Positions 54,096 to 62,703 of a stretch of 64,000 nucleotides of DNA are shown here, one piece after another. Within the stretch, counting starts at the first letter, position 1, and each line of letters begins with the position of its first letter. The DNA is from an uncultured Nitrosospira sp. (GTDB lineage Bacteria; Nitrospirota; Nitrospiria; Nitrospirales; Nitrospiraceae): contig CAADGK010000056.1 of the NCBI GenBank assembly GCA_900696515.1, positions 62,001 through 126,000 on the forward strand, written 5' to 3'. The notes beneath the pieces are model-generated. The model worked only from the letters and a program-made list of their open reading frames with translations, was not told the DNA's origin and did no database searches. A program made the translations under genes and the position numbers.

Positions 54096-54662
54096 ATGGG
54101 AGCTCAAGTTCCTCTTCAGCATCCGCTCCGGCAGCTGTTCGGGGCTTTGACCGAGAAGAGCTTCACGGAACATCTCGGTTGGCCCGATACCAAGGTCACG
54201 TCCTACGTCTCCAACCTGCTTGTGGATTTCACCCGTACCGATCAGCTCTATAAGATTAAAAACCGGGAGGATCAGCCCGTCGATTCAGTCGTCGATCTGC
54301 TGTTCGAGTCGGAAGTGATGCTGGAAGCGCAGTCGTTGGATCGCGAGCGGGACGTTCACCGTCATATCGGGGATTTCACGTTGTTTATGGCCGGGCTGTT
54401 TCCCGAATATCTTCGTCGCCTGAAAACGGCGGGGCGGATTTACCACAAGGATTTCCTCGTCGATTATGTGAAGACCGGCAAGCGCTCCTATGGAATCGTC
54501 GCGCAGATCGGTCGTGAGGATGCGGACACCAGCCTGCCGTTGTTCAGAAAATTATCGGAGAACTTTGAACTCTGCGTGACCGGCCTGGGCTTCGTACGAT
54601 CCGATCTCGATCGGATGCAGAATCCTGCCTACCGGAGAACCAGGGACGTGCTCTTGAATTGA
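54096..54662 (+). CDS. Conserved-looking hypothetical protein
   Basis: 188 residues from ATG 54096, preceded by AGGAGG. All alpha/beta with a helical N-terminal half (QLFGALTEKSFTEHLGWPDTKVTSYVSNLLVDFTRTDQLYKI) and a middle (RDVHRHIGDFTLFMAGLFPEYLRRL) that may form a small helical bundle. No signal or membrane segment. Not recognised. The next gene starts inside its stop (TTG/TGA overlap), so it is in an operon with the isoaspartyl peptidase. Confidence 0.75.
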   Translation: MGAQVPLQHPLRQLFGALTEKSFTEHLGWPDTKVTSYVSNLLVDFTRTDQLYKIKNREDQPVDSVVDLLFESEVMLEAQSLDRERDVHRHIGDFTLFMAGLFPEYLRRLKTAGRIYHKDFLVDYVKTGKRSYGIVAQIGREDADTSLPLFRKLSENFELCVTGLGFVRSDLDRMQNPAYRRTRDVLLN

Positions 54663-55555
54663 AGACCAACCGCCCTATGATTCTCGCGCACGGGGGTGCC
54701 GGCTCCCGGGCCATGACGTCGCCACAAGCGGCCTGTCTTCGAGCCGCTCTGCAAGTCGGCTATCATCTCCTGGATCGAGGCACATCCGCTCTCATCGCTG
54801 TTGAACAGACGATTCGGGTTCTCGAGCGCAGCGGGCTCTTTAATGCCGGCAAGGGCGCATATCGTCAGTTGGACAAAATCCGAAGGATGGATGCCTCCGT
54901 CATGGAAGGCGATGGCCTGCGTGCCGGGGCCGTGGCATCCATGGAGGGTATCGTCCATCCGATCACGGCCGCCCGCCACGTCATGGAGGCCACGGAGCAT
55001 GTGTTGCTCGTAGGACCGATGGCGACGAAGTTTGCCAGACATTTTAAGATAGAACGGTATCGGCAACCGGTTTCATCGAGCCGGCTTTCTTATGACGCGA
55101 TGCTTCGCAAGTTTCAAAGAAGCAACGAGACAGGAGATCGCCATGGAACGGTCGGCGCCGTTGCTGTGGATCAGGCCGGCTCAGTGGCTGCCGGTGCTTC
55201 AACTGGAGGGATTGATCGGATGTTGCCCGGACGAGTCGGGGACACGCCGATCATCGGCTGCGGGGTCTATGCAGACAACGAGACCGGAGCCGTATCCATG
55301 ACAGGTTGGGGGGAGAGTATCATCCGCCTGGCAGTGGCGAAAGAGATCTGTGAGCGACTCAGATCCGGAAAGACACCGGCGTCGGCAGTCCGGGAGGTCT
55401 TCAGACGGCTCGTGGCAAGGGTACAGGGATCAGCCGGTGCACTGGTACTGACGCCGAAGGGGCGATTTGTCATTGCGCACGTGACCGCCAACATGGCGGC
55501 CGGGTGGTGGAATGGGAAAGGAGAGCCTACCGTGAAAGACAAGTTCGGGTATTGA
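54659..55555 (+). CDS. iaaA: Isoaspartyl peptidase / L-asparaginase (Ntn hydrolase)
   Basis: 298 residues from a TTG start overlapping the previous stop; ATG 54677 (MILAHGGAG) is an alternative. Autocleaving Ntn-hydrolase: N-terminal HGGAG, the cleavage site G-T164-V in DRHGTVGAVAVD gives a Thr nucleophile; later GDTPIIGCGVYAD and TGWGESI. It hydrolyses beta-aspartyl peptides and asparagine. It is a plant-type enzyme, followed by a WYL gene after 3 bp. Confidence 0.92.
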   Translation: MKTNRPMILAHGGAGSRAMTSPQAACLRAALQVGYHLLDRGTSALIAVEQTIRVLERSGLFNAGKGAYRQLDKIRRMDASVMEGDGLRAGAVASMEGIVHPITAARHVMEATEHVLLVGPMATKFARHFKIERYRQPVSSSRLSYDAMLRKFQRSNETGDRHGTVGAVAVDQAGSVAAGASTGGIDRMLPGRVGDTPIIGCGVYADNETGAVSMTGWGESIIRLAVAKEICERLRSGKTPASAVREVFRRLVARVQGSAGALVLTPKGRFVIAHVTANMAAGWWNGKGEPTVKDKFGY

Positions 55556-55558
55556 GCC

Positions 55559-56548
55559 ATGCCCACCCGTAAGGGGCGAAAGCCTAAAGCCTACAGCCAA
55601 GCCGCGCGCATCAATCTTATCGCTCGACGACTCACCGGCGGCGCGACGATCTCGGAGTTGGCCGAGGAGTTTCAGATCACCAAGCGGCAGGTGCATCGTG
55701 ATCTTCGACAGCTCGAAGCGTCCGGGTATCCGTTGGAACAAGAAGATGGACGGTGGAGGCTCCCGCCAGGATTCAAAGGGCTGGAGATTACGGTTTCCCC
55801 TTACGAGCTGATGTCGCTGTATTTGGCCAAAAGCCATGTCGCGTATCTGAGAGAAACTCCCTTTTTTGACGATCTGGAAGGTGTCGTGCGAAAGGTCGAA
55901 GCAGGGTTGCCCGACAAGGTCAGAAATCACCTGGAGCGAATCGTGACGACCTTCGCGCCGCTCCAGCGTCCTGTTCGTCCGTATGCCGCAAGGAAGGACA
56001 TACTCAGTGCCTTGCGCACATCCTTGCTTCGTCAACGGACCATCGTACTTCGGGGGTACTACAAGCCCGGAGTGGAACAACCGATGGATTACCTGGTCGA
56101 TCCGTACGGTCTCGTGATGTATCAGTACGGTTTGTATGTGGTCGGGCATTCGCATCAGGCAAACGAGATCAGAATCTTTGCCGTGGAACGCATTCAGTCG
56201 ATCGAGGTCACGGAGGAGCTGTTCGCCATCCCCAAGACCTTCTCTCTGGAAGAACGGTTCAATCGAGGGTTCGGTCTCATCGATGGGGAGCTTCAAGACG
56301 TGAAAATTTGGATTTCCGCTGACTGGGCCTATTTCGTCAAAGAGCGACGCTGGCATCCGACGCAGAAGCTTCAGGCTCAGAAGGATGGCTCCGTGATTCT
56401 CACCATGCGCTGCGGCGGTATAGACGAACTCACCGCCTGGGTTCTATCGTTTGGCCCAGGGGCCAAGGTGCTCGGCCCACCAGCGTTGATCGAGCAAGTG
56501 TCCGGTCAACTCACCGCCGCCGCTCAATCTTATCGGTTCTCCCGGTAA
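55559..56548 (+). CDS. WYL-domain transcriptional regulator
   Basis: 329 residues. N-terminal helix-turn-helix: ARRLTGGATISELAEEFQITKRQVHRDLRQLEASGYPL. The WYL domain runs from about 155: TIVLRGYYKPGVEQPMDYLVDPYGLVMYQYGLYVVGHSHQANEIRIFAVERIQSIEVT. A WCX-like C-terminus follows. WYL regulators respond to ligands, often nucleotides or DNA damage signals, and frequently lie beside defence or repair genes. It could control itself, the AAA ATPase or the DUF262 gene downstream. Confidence 0.93.
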   Translation: MPTRKGRKPKAYSQAARINLIARRLTGGATISELAEEFQITKRQVHRDLRQLEASGYPLEQEDGRWRLPPGFKGLEITVSPYELMSLYLAKSHVAYLRETPFFDDLEGVVRKVEAGLPDKVRNHLERIVTTFAPLQRPVRPYAARKDILSALRTSLLRQRTIVLRGYYKPGVEQPMDYLVDPYGLVMYQYGLYVVGHSHQANEIRIFAVERIQSIEVTEELFAIPKTFSLEERFNRGFGLIDGELQDVKIWISADWAYFVKERRWHPTQKLQAQKDGSVILTMRCGGIDELTAWVLSFGPGAKVLGPPALIEQVSGQLTAAAQSYRFSR

Positions 56549-56621
56549 CCGTCTCAAACTCCAGCGACCTATTCTGTCACACCTCCGTGCTAGGTTTTGC
56601 CTCCAACGAACAGAGGAGGGC

Positions 56622-57887
56622 ATGGCGATGCGAAGTTTGCTGTCGGTCAATCATGAGGTGCAGTCGTTTCTGAAGGCCCATCCAAGAGAAAACGATTGGA
56701 TCACCTATCATTGTTGTAAGCCATTGGTGCGCGATCTGTATCTGCAGTATCTCGTGGATTGGTTGGAGGATACCTGTCCTCAGATCGTGACAACATATGC
56801 TGTGGGGAAAGAATCATCAGTCCAGGAGTTACTGGGTGTGGAAGAACACGTTGTGATAGCCAATCACGACATCGACCGGAATCCCAAGAACGAGCCGAAG
56901 AGTGAAGCCTGGATCGGATCCGTTGAAATCGAGTGGCAAGGATCGGCGATCCATTTTTACTCGCCCTTTATGGAACAATGCCTCGCGCGTGAGCCGCTCA
57001 TTCTGATGGCCACCAAATCCAACGCCGCGCTTCAAAACCTGCTTTGCGGATTGAAGCAGTATGGACTGATGCGGGAACGGAATGGTAACCGTGAGATCCT
57101 GGTCGTCAATGGCCAAAACGTTCCAGTGCCCGCACACTCATGGGATGGTCTGGTGCTGCCGGCTCAGATGGCGCGGGATATTCGAACAAACGTGGAGGGA
57201 TTTTTTGCCAGTCCAGAGCGATATGCCTATCTGGGCATCCCCCACCGTCGAGGATTTCTCTTTGCCGGGCCGCCGGGCTGCGGGAAGACACTGACGCTCA
57301 AGACATTGGCCTCCAACACGCCTGCGAAGTTTATTTCCGTGCTGGGGACAGCGGATGTGGACGATGGCATGCTCCGGTACGCTCTGGATTTAGCTGAGAA
57401 GCATACACCGGCGGTCGTATTGCTTGAGGATCTTGATCGAACGGTGCAGGCCAAGGGGATTTCGCTGTCCCACTTCTTGAACCTACTGGACGGACTCAAA
57501 GTATTGAACGGGGTACTCGTGATTGCAACCTGCAACGAGCCGGATAAGTTGGACCAGGCTTTGCTCCATCGGCCAAGCCGGTTCGATCGGGTCTGGAGGT
57601 TTGAGTTGCCCAAGTACGACCAGCGCTTAGCCCTCCTGCGCAAGCGAGGGCGAGATTTCTTCTCGGAGTCAGCCTTGGAAACGGCGGCCAGGCGGTCCGA
57701 GGGGTTCTCGATGGCGTATGTCCAAGAGATCGTCGTCAGCGCATTGCTTGAATGCACGCATGACGATCAGCCGCCGAACGACGACCATCTGTTCAAGAGC
57801 CTGGATACGCTTCGAACGCAACGGAAATCGGTCTCGAAACAGACAGAATCGATGGACGAACGAGAGACGGTGGGGTTCTGCGCATGA
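56622..57887 (+). CDS. BCS1-like AAA ATPase
   Basis: 421 residues. N-terminal 170-residue domain of unknown type; AAA core with Walker A GPPGCGKT (216-223), Walker B VVLLEDLD (265-272), and HRPSRFDRVWRFELP (arginine-finger-like) and C-terminal alpha domain with ETAARRSEGFSMAYVQEIVV. This is the BCS1/AAA group seen in some bacterial defence or proteostasis genes; substrate unknown. ATG 56622 has GAGGAGG upstream. Two decayed partial copies of its C-terminal part follow in tandem. Confidence 0.85.
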   Translation: MAMRSLLSVNHEVQSFLKAHPRENDWITYHCCKPLVRDLYLQYLVDWLEDTCPQIVTTYAVGKESSVQELLGVEEHVVIANHDIDRNPKNEPKSEAWIGSVEIEWQGSAIHFYSPFMEQCLAREPLILMATKSNAALQNLLCGLKQYGLMRERNGNREILVVNGQNVPVPAHSWDGLVLPAQMARDIRTNVEGFFASPERYAYLGIPHRRGFLFAGPPGCGKTLTLKTLASNTPAKFISVLGTADVDDGMLRYALDLAEKHTPAVVLLEDLDRTVQAKGISLSHFLNLLDGLKVLNGVLVIATCNEPDKLDQALLHRPSRFDRVWRFELPKYDQRLALLRKRGRDFFSESALETAARRSEGFSMAYVQEIVVSALLECTHDDQPPNDDHLFKSLDTLRTQRKSVSKQTESMDERETVGFCA

Positions 57888-57892
57888 GGTAA

Positions 57893-58432
57893 CCCATGAG
57901 ACAGTAGTCCAAATGGCGTGCTGGGAATATCTGCAAGAAAGCGACGGTTCGGAAAGCCTGGGTTCGCAGGTGGCGAAGACCAAAGGCGTCTCGCTGTCGT
58001 ATTTCCTGAATCTTTTGGATGGATTCAAGGCGCTGAAGGGGGTGTTGGTGATCGCAATTTGTAACGAACCGGATAAACTCGACCCGGCTCTCATTCATCG
58101 ACCCAGCCGCTTGGACCGAGTTTGGCGATTTGAGCTGCCGAAGTATGAGCAGCGTCTTGAAATGCTCCGTAAGAAGGAGGAACATAATTCTCCGAATCGG
58201 CGTTGGAGATGGTGGCCAAACGGTCCGAAGGGTTTTTGATGGCCTATGTACAAGAAGTCGTAGTCAACGCCCTGCTCGAATGTGCACACGAGGAAGTCGA
58301 TCCTGCGGATGCACATCTTGTCAAGAGCCTGGATACGGTTCGCCTACAGCAGAAGTCAGCATCAAAGCCGGGGAATCGTTGGAGCAACGAGAGGTAGTGG
58401 GATTTTTCGAGTTGGCCAATGCATGAGACATT
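57893..58432 (+). pseudogene. Decayed partial duplicate of the AAA ATPase (copy 2)
   Basis: The frame around 57893-58200 gives THETVVQMACWEYLQ (a segment that replaces the N-domain) then KGVSLSYFLNLLDGFKALKGVLVIAICNEPDKLDPALIHRPSRLDRVWRFELPKYEQR, homologous to residues 278-335 of the intact protein. It frameshifts near 58190; a new frame at 58203 continues AKRSEGFLMAYVQEVVVNALLECAHEEVDP to the end of the domain. Walker A is missing. The unit is about 537 bp long. Confidence 0.85.
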
Positions 58433-58540
58433 AGTGCAAAGAGAGTTGTGGAAATGTTTCCTATTAGTTCTGCAAAATGTTTGTGATTAAGAAGGCGGCC
58501 ATCCGGAAGGCTTAGGTTCGTAGGTGGCGGAGAACTAGAC
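58432..58540 (+). pseudogene. Further degenerate copy fragment of the AAA repeat unit (copy 3)
   Basis: CATGAGACATTAGTGCAAA at 58432 repeats CATGAGACAGTAGTCCAAA of copy 2 (57895), and GGTTCGTAGGTGGCGGAGAAC matches the later GGTTCGCAGGTGGCGAAGACC. The frame is broken by stops. It shows the unit has been tandemly copied at least twice and is eroding. Confidence 0.7.
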
Positions 58541-58844
58541 TAGACCGATGCCCCTCTCGGAAGTCAGGCTGTACGTCCCTGAGAGGGGTTGGTGGCCAAG
58601 CCAGAGCGTCTTATTGGGGGCCGCGCCCATGACAGTGATGAGCTTAATGACGATTTCAAGGGGATTGGGAGAACATGATTACCAATCCACTCATGCGCAA
58701 ACTCGCGGTTCATGATGGCCGCCATCTGCGGCGCTACCACCGCGTCTTGTATTCGTAAGGCTAGACTGGAAGCAGGGTGTTGATCTGAAGGATTCTCGAT
58801 TGCTTATGTTTAAGTAAATCGTGAGGCGGAGGACTGAGGAGTAA
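58541..58844. other. 304-bp spacer
   Basis: No gene seen. It contains an imperfect hairpin (CCCCTCTC...GAGAGGGG) near 58550-58590. A minus-strand stretch could encode MNREFAHEWI, which looks like the start of NTF2-like proteins, but the frame is very short and has no support. Just before 58845 the GC content drops. Confidence 0.4.
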
Positions 58845-60524
58845 ATGTCATACGTTGGTATTTCGATCAGAGATGCAATGGACAAGATTAACATTCATGC
58901 CAATGGTTGGTACCTTCCACAAGTACAACGACAGTATGTGTGGGGTGCACGCTATGAGTCCGAGACTTATATCTGCTTGCTTATGGACTCCCTTTATCGT
59001 CGTTACCCAATTGGCGGCCTTGTACTTTGGGAAACTGATCTTCCGGTCCCTTATAGAGAGTTCTTTAACGATTACTATCCTGGCCAGTTAGCAAAACAAG
59101 TTGATGAAGGTCGCTGGGGCGCACATAAGAGCCTAGTATACGATGGCCAGCAACGTATTCAAACATTGCGGGCCGTACTATATTACACATTCAACGGCAA
59201 AGCCCTGTGCTTCGATTTGCTATTTGATAAAGATGCTGCAGAGTCAGATGACACTGGCTTCTTCTTTGTTGATAAAGGTAAACCGGCGCCTGCTAGAGCT
59301 ATCAAGATGACGGAGTTGAGCACCTTGCAATGCAACTCCAAGGAAAAGGTAAAACTGGAAACAAAGTACCTCGCCGGGAATGATTTAACTGAAGATCAAC
59401 AGCACATCGTGAGAGCTAATATATGTACGCTTTGGGATGTATTCGTCGAAAGAAATATAAAATCCATCGCTTACTTTCCAGTTATTTCTAACAGTGACAA
59501 GGAGGTCAATGAAATATTTTTTCGTCTTAATACCGGAGGAGTTGCACTTACGCAAATCGAACTTGTTCTGGGCAAGATCAAGGCCAGGTACTCTGATTAT
59601 GAGGAGAAGCTATGGGCCATTTCCTCTGACATCAACCGCGCTACTGGAAACGGATTCGAGTTTACGACTGCTGACGTCTTGCAGTTTTTCTACCTCTTGG
59701 TGTTTGAGACAATTAAGGTGGAGAGTGACCGAGTCGAAACGAAGGATGTTGAATGCTTTCATAAATTGCTGGAGGGCACTAGTGTTGTTTTACGTGAGTA
59801 TTTCGAAAACTATCTTTGGGGCACACTGAAAATAAACCATGCCTCAATTGTCAGGAAACGACTCGCAATGCTGCCCGCAATCATCTATTTGGCACATCTA
59901 AAGGAGTGTGGAAATGCCTTTCAAATAAAGAAGTTTACAGCGGCCAATCTTGAGAAAATGCATCAGTACTTTATTCTTTCACAATTTGGGGATTGGAACA
60001 CTCCCACAATGGTTAACAAATTTGCTCAAGAAGCTAGGAAGGCGGGACAGGCGGGAATGGATTTTCCCCTCCCGGCGATTAAGGCCATTGCCATTCGGAA
60101 GAATCGATCTGATGTATTGTACTATCACCAGTTTCTCTCTCAGCCTTGGTTGGCGGTGAAAGTACTGACGCCGAACCGTTCGTATATCTTTTTCGATGCA
60201 ACGCCTCAAGTTGATCATATTTTCCCACTTGCATTAGAAGGTGCCGATGATAACTACAAATCAAGAGTTGACGTCCTTTGGAATTTCCAGCCCTTGCCTG
60301 CCGGGGTCAATAATTATAAGAGAGCTCGTCACCCCAAAGAGTTTTTTTCAAGTTCAGAAGGCGCAAAATACTTGAGTGACTATGACTTTCTTCCGGAACT
60401 CAACAGCGATCGTTGGAAGGATGAACGTGCCTTTCTTAGATATAGGCATCTAAGAATGCGAAAGGAACTCCTGAAGCGATATGGGCTTCGCCTGAAGCGA
60501 TTACGGTCTAAACAACAGAGATGA
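58845..60524 (+). CDS. GmrSD-like DUF262 protein with HNH motif
   Basis: 559 residues. N-terminal DUF262 features: YLPQVQRQYVWG, VYDGQQRIQTL (DGQQR at 100-104) and IFFRLNTGGVALT. The C-terminal part has QVDHIFPLALEG followed by LWNFQPLPAGVNNYKRARHP, an HNH/DUF1524-type nuclease motif. Both halves in one chain match single-chain GmrSD type IV restriction proteins, which cleave modified (glucosylated hydroxymethylcytosine) phage DNA. Base composition is much AT-richer than flanking genes, suggesting recent transfer. GAGG-type signal before ATG 58845. Confidence 0.85.
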   Translation: MSYVGISIRDAMDKINIHANGWYLPQVQRQYVWGARYESETYICLLMDSLYRRYPIGGLVLWETDLPVPYREFFNDYYPGQLAKQVDEGRWGAHKSLVYDGQQRIQTLRAVLYYTFNGKALCFDLLFDKDAAESDDTGFFFVDKGKPAPARAIKMTELSTLQCNSKEKVKLETKYLAGNDLTEDQQHIVRANICTLWDVFVERNIKSIAYFPVISNSDKEVNEIFFRLNTGGVALTQIELVLGKIKARYSDYEEKLWAISSDINRATGNGFEFTTADVLQFFYLLVFETIKVESDRVETKDVECFHKLLEGTSVVLREYFENYLWGTLKINHASIVRKRLAMLPAIIYLAHLKECGNAFQIKKFTAANLEKMHQYFILSQFGDWNTPTMVNKFAQEARKAGQAGMDFPLPAIKAIAIRKNRSDVLYYHQFLSQPWLAVKVLTPNRSYIFFDATPQVDHIFPLALEGADDNYKSRVDVLWNFQPLPAGVNNYKRARHPKEFFSSSEGAKYLSDYDFLPELNSDRWKDERAFLRYRHLRMRKELLKRYGLRLKRLRSKQQR

Positions 60525-60659
60525 AGGCATGTTTTTCTTCGTTTTCGGATAATTATTGATCCGGTTGTGAATAAATGCACAATGCAATACTGATAAGGCT
60601 CTATTCAGGGGGCCTTTAAAGAAGTAGAACATAAACTATTTGACATTCTGTTCAGCAAG

Positions 60660-61109
60660 ATGACAGTGCCGTCTATTCTCTTCCATCTCGCCTTTCCGAT
60701 TCACGACGTCGAAGCCACGCTTCACTTCTACGTAGATGGGCTCGGTTGTACGGTCGGGCGGCAATCAAAACATGCCGTAACGCTGGGATTGGCCGGCCAT
60801 CAACTTGTCGCCCATCTCGTGCCGGAGCAACCTCCTCAACAGAAAGGTATTTATCCGCGCCACTTCGGGCTGGTTTTTCTCTCACAGGAAGAATGGCAGG
60901 TTCTGGCGGATCGTGCGAAGGCCAAGGGGCTTACTTTCTACCAGCATCCGCGCGTGCGTTTTCCCGGGACTCGTATCGAGCACCGGACATTCTTTCTGGA
61001 AGATCCGTCGCACAACTTGCTCGAATTCAAACACTACACCCTCGAGTCAGCCATTTTCGGAGAGCAGGATCACGGTCAGGTGGGTGACGCTTCCGAGTAT
61101 GCAGAATAG
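60660..61109 (+). CDS. VOC-family (glyoxalase-like) protein
   Basis: 149 residues with the vicinal-oxygen-chelate pattern: FHLAFPIHDVEATLHFYVDGLGC, HFGLVFLSQEEWQVLADRAKAKGLTFYQHPRVRFPG and FFLEDPSHNLLEFKHYTLESAIF, with metal-ligand-like His and Glu. Members range from glyoxalases to dioxygenases and antibiotic-binding proteins; no substrate can be inferred. It is convergent with mtgA. Confidence 0.85.
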   Translation: MTVPSILFHLAFPIHDVEATLHFYVDGLGCTVGRQSKHAVTLGLAGHQLVAHLVPEQPPQQKGIYPRHFGLVFLSQEEWQVLADRAKAKGLTFYQHPRVRFPGTRIEHRTFFLEDPSHNLLEFKHYTLESAIFGEQDHGQVGDASEYAE

Positions 61110-61124
61110 CCGCAGCTTGGTGGT

Positions 61125-61934
61125 TTACTCTCCGGTGACCGGCACCGGAGCCGCAGATTGCTTATCAATCCATTTCAAAATACGCTCATGGCGGCGGGTC
61201 AAGAAGGTCGTTTTTCGTAACGGATCATATCGGCGCGGTGACGGCAACATCGCCGCGAGCCAGGCGGCTTCGTCGGACGTCAGTTCATGAGCGGGTTTTC
61301 CGAAATGATGCTGTGCCGCGGCTTCAGCACCATAGATTCCATGTCCCCACTCGGCCACGTTCAGGTACAGTTCAAGAATACGCTTCTTTGTCAGGTGTTG
61401 TTCAAGTTCCCAGGTAATCAGGGCTTCCTTGGCTTTTCGAAAGAGGGACCGTTCGGATGAGAGGTAGAGATTCTTGGCCAGTTGCTGCGTAATGGTACTC
61501 CCGCCACGCTTGAATTCACCGGCTTCAAGATTGTGCATGGCGGCGTCTTTGATTCCTTCCCAGTCGAACCCTTCGTGTGTAAAGAACAACGCATCTTCCG
61601 CCGCCACCACCGCATGGCGAAGATGCGGGGAGATACGAGAAAGCGGGACCCACATCCATTGGCGTTTGGGGGAACGTCCCTGCTCCTTTGCCTGAATCTG
61701 CCGGATTTCCATCAGCGCGGTGGATGTCGGGTTAGTTCGGGTGAGATGTCCAACATCCGGCAAGGTCATGACCCAGCTCAGTGCCAGAATGCCCAGCGGA
61801 AGTCCGATCAAGAGGGCGCCCCAGAGAAAGACGCGCCGGATTTTGCTACGGCCGGTTGACTTGAGCGGAGGAGGGTCGTATGTGTAAGGTCGGAAAAAGA
61901 TCGGACTCTGACTCGCCTTTTGTTGTTCATCCAT
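61125..61934 (-). CDS. mtgA: Monofunctional biosynthetic peptidoglycan transglycosylase
   Basis: 269 residues from the ATG at 61934 (MDEQQKASQS); an ATG at 61952 overlaps the divergent engB start. One transmembrane helix (VFLWGALLIGLPLGILALSWVM) then the GT51 domain: VVAAEDALFFTHEGFDWEGI (catalytic Glu), GGSTITQQLAKNLYLS, RKAKEALITWELEQHLTKKRILELYLNVAEWGHGIYGAEAAA. It polymerises lipid II glycan strands without a transpeptidase domain. Confidence 0.94.
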   Translation of the reverse strand: MDEQQKASQSPIFFRPYTYDPPPLKSTGRSKIRRVFLWGALLIGLPLGILALSWVMTLPDVGHLTRTNPTSTALMEIRQIQAKEQGRSPKRQWMWVPLSRISPHLRHAVVAAEDALFFTHEGFDWEGIKDAAMHNLEAGEFKRGGSTITQQLAKNLYLSSERSLFRKAKEALITWELEQHLTKKRILELYLNVAEWGHGIYGAEAAAQHHFGKPAHELTSDEAAWLAAMLPSPRRYDPLRKTTFLTRRHERILKWIDKQSAAPVPVTGE

Positions 61935-61950
61935 TGGATAGCCTGACAAC

Positions 61951-62565
61951 ATGAAAATCTTTGCAGCCGAGTTTATCAAAAGTTGTGTTGCGCCTGAACA
62001 GTTTCCTTCCGGTGATCTGCAAGAGGTTGCCTTTGTCGGACGTTCCAATGTCGGCAAATCGTCCTTGATCAACTCGCTACTGAATCGTCGAGACCTGGCC
62101 AAAGTCAGCCGGACACCGGGGAAAACACAAGCCGTGAACGTGTTTCTCATCTCTACCTCAGATCCAGCCATATCACGATTCCATCTCATGGATCTGCCCG
62201 GTTATGGATTTGCGAACGTGCCAAAAACCGTCCGCAGGCAGTGGGGTCCCTTGCTGGAAAGCTATCTCCTCGGTCGTGCGGCGCTGCTCCGGGTTGTGTT
62301 GTTGGTCGACAGCCGCGTCGTGACCGACCAGGATCGACAGACCATGGCCTGGCTCCGTTCGATCGGACATGACCCGCTTGTCGTCATGACCAAGGTTGAT
62401 AAGCTGAAGTCCCAGGAGCGGGTGCGAACCCTCCGCCTGATCCATCAGAGTTTAGGACTTGCCGAAGGAGACGCCGTGATTCCCTATTCGTCCGTGACGG
62501 GGGAGGGGAAAGACCGACTGTGGGGATCGTTGCGTGACGCGGCCAGCCGACGGCAGGATGTCTAG
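61951..62565 (+). CDS. engB: Ribosome-biogenesis GTP-binding protein EngB (YsxC/YihA)
   Basis: 204 residues. P-loop GRSNVGKSSLINSLLNRRDLAKVSRTPGKTQ, DLPGYGF switch, and VMTKVDKLK. It works in 50S assembly. The stop TAG is in a CTAG that opens a degenerate repeat-like spacer. Divergent from mtgA. Confidence 0.95.
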   Translation: MKIFAAEFIKSCVAPEQFPSGDLQEVAFVGRSNVGKSSLINSLLNRRDLAKVSRTPGKTQAVNVFLISTSDPAISRFHLMDLPGYGFANVPKTVRRQWGPLLESYLLGRAALLRVVLLVDSRVVTDQDRQTMAWLRSIGHDPLVVMTKVDKLKSQERVRTLRLIHQSLGLAEGDAVIPYSSVTGEGKDRLWGSLRDAASRRQDV

Positions 62566-62703
62566 CCCGCAAGTGTGGGCTCAGAAAGTTGTGAGTGTTG
62601 AGTGCTGAGTTATTCGGATCAGATGAGAGTCTTGCACCAGACAGACCAGGCTCGGGACCCTGAGCAAGTCGAAGCAGAAGCGTTCATGAGTCATGCGAGC
62701 TAG
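62562..62703. repeat. Degenerate CTAG-ended spacer, possibly a relic of the repeat family
   Basis: The left end CTAGCCCGCA matches the end of the element at 837-1032 (whose right end reads CTAGCCCGCA in reverse complement). The right end in reverse complement, CTAGCTCGCATGACTCATGA and onward, matches its left end at 25 of 30 positions. Interior sequence is unlike. Both flanking genes, engB and surA, end in these CTAG termini. A simple hairpin AGCCCGCA-agtg-TGTGGGCT at the left end offers a terminator explanation. Confidence 0.45.

Noticed and set aside
55430-56356. 308-codon open frame antisense to the WYL gene
   Set aside because: Fully explained by the WYL gene codon pattern; no domain resemblance.
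58641-58760. Fragment resembling an NTF2-like protein start on the minus strand
   Set aside because: Only about ten residues fit and no supported gene extends from them.
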